Shown: in pieces, positions 50,770 to 50,775 of the stretch
How the letters are laid out: each line of letters opens with the position of its first letter
Position numbering within the stretch: the stretch's first letter is position 1
Source of the DNA: DASVAL01 sp035649575
Lineage (GTDB): Bacteria > Planctomycetota > UBA1135 > UBA2386
Direction: 5' to 3'
NCBI GenBank assembly: GCA_035649575.1
Contig: DASRJH010000300.1
Span: 1-50,775 of the forward strand
DNA: 50,775 nucleotides
Made by a program: the position numbers and the translations under genes
Notes under the pieces: model-generated
The model's database searches: none
What the model saw: only the letters and a program-made list of their open reading frames with translations
What the model was told of the DNA's origin: nothing

Positions 50770-50775
50770 CTCGAG

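Overview
The window is high-GC bacterial chromosome. I infer a Planctomycetota member, from the mixture of genes: GldF/GldG-type fused ABC transporter with a DUF4340 partner, a TonB-like anchor joined to a prenyltransferase/squalene-oxidase fold, an M14 carboxypeptidase with long beta-rich C-terminal domains, a PQQ-type sugar dehydrogenase, and many GTG starts. No rRNA or marker gene settles this, so the phylum is an inference.

Layout. 1-2420 is an accessory patch: an IS256-family insertion (about 453-1840) with imperfect inverted ends and a 9-bp target duplication, but with a transposase broken by two opposite frameshifts, then a tRNA-Gly(CCC) gene. 2529-3653 holds a decayed ECF sigma factor and an ATP-cone/nuclease fusion. 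3739-8214 carries a SulP anion transporter overlapping a membrane glycosyltransferase, then a lipoprotein. 8496-13605 is a tight three-gene operon (ABC ATPase, GldF-GldG fusion, DUF4340 protein). 13781-14935 is a secreted thioredoxin-fold protein whose first redox cysteine is encoded by in-frame TGA, followed by a SECIS-like hairpin: a candidate selenoprotein. 14982-18226 has ribF, def, a TPR protein and rpsT. 18246-23202 has a squalene-oxidase-fold protein, a SurA-like chaperone/isomerase, and an SDR plus FAD-oxidase pair resembling DprE2/DprE1.

23284-27731 is the second accessory patch. Two Rpn-family nuclease genes flank a DEAD-box helicase. Each Rpn gene has a strong internal ribosome binding site and start at codon 255-256 that would make a separate C-terminal protein. 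Behind the second one, that C-terminal module is duplicated twice more, each copy with its own ribosome binding site. 27749-34970 has an ABC ATPase, a PQQ-type sugar dehydrogenase, two glycosyltransferases, an HDOD protein and a DUF2779 nuclease. A roughly 74-bp intergenic element with a perfect 8-bp hairpin occurs twice here, ahead of the sugar dehydrogenase and of one glycosyltransferase.

34984-50769 has an M48 protease with its neighbour, infA, a GNAT acetyltransferase, an acyltransferase, several secreted or lipid-anchored hydrolases, a MOSC protein, an MNT/HEPN toxin-antitoxin pair with a frameshifted HEPN gene, an ABC exporter pair, xthA, and a terminal hypothetical gene. The observations I rate highest are the candidate selenoprotein, the Rpn gene-within-gene array, and the dispersed palindromic element.
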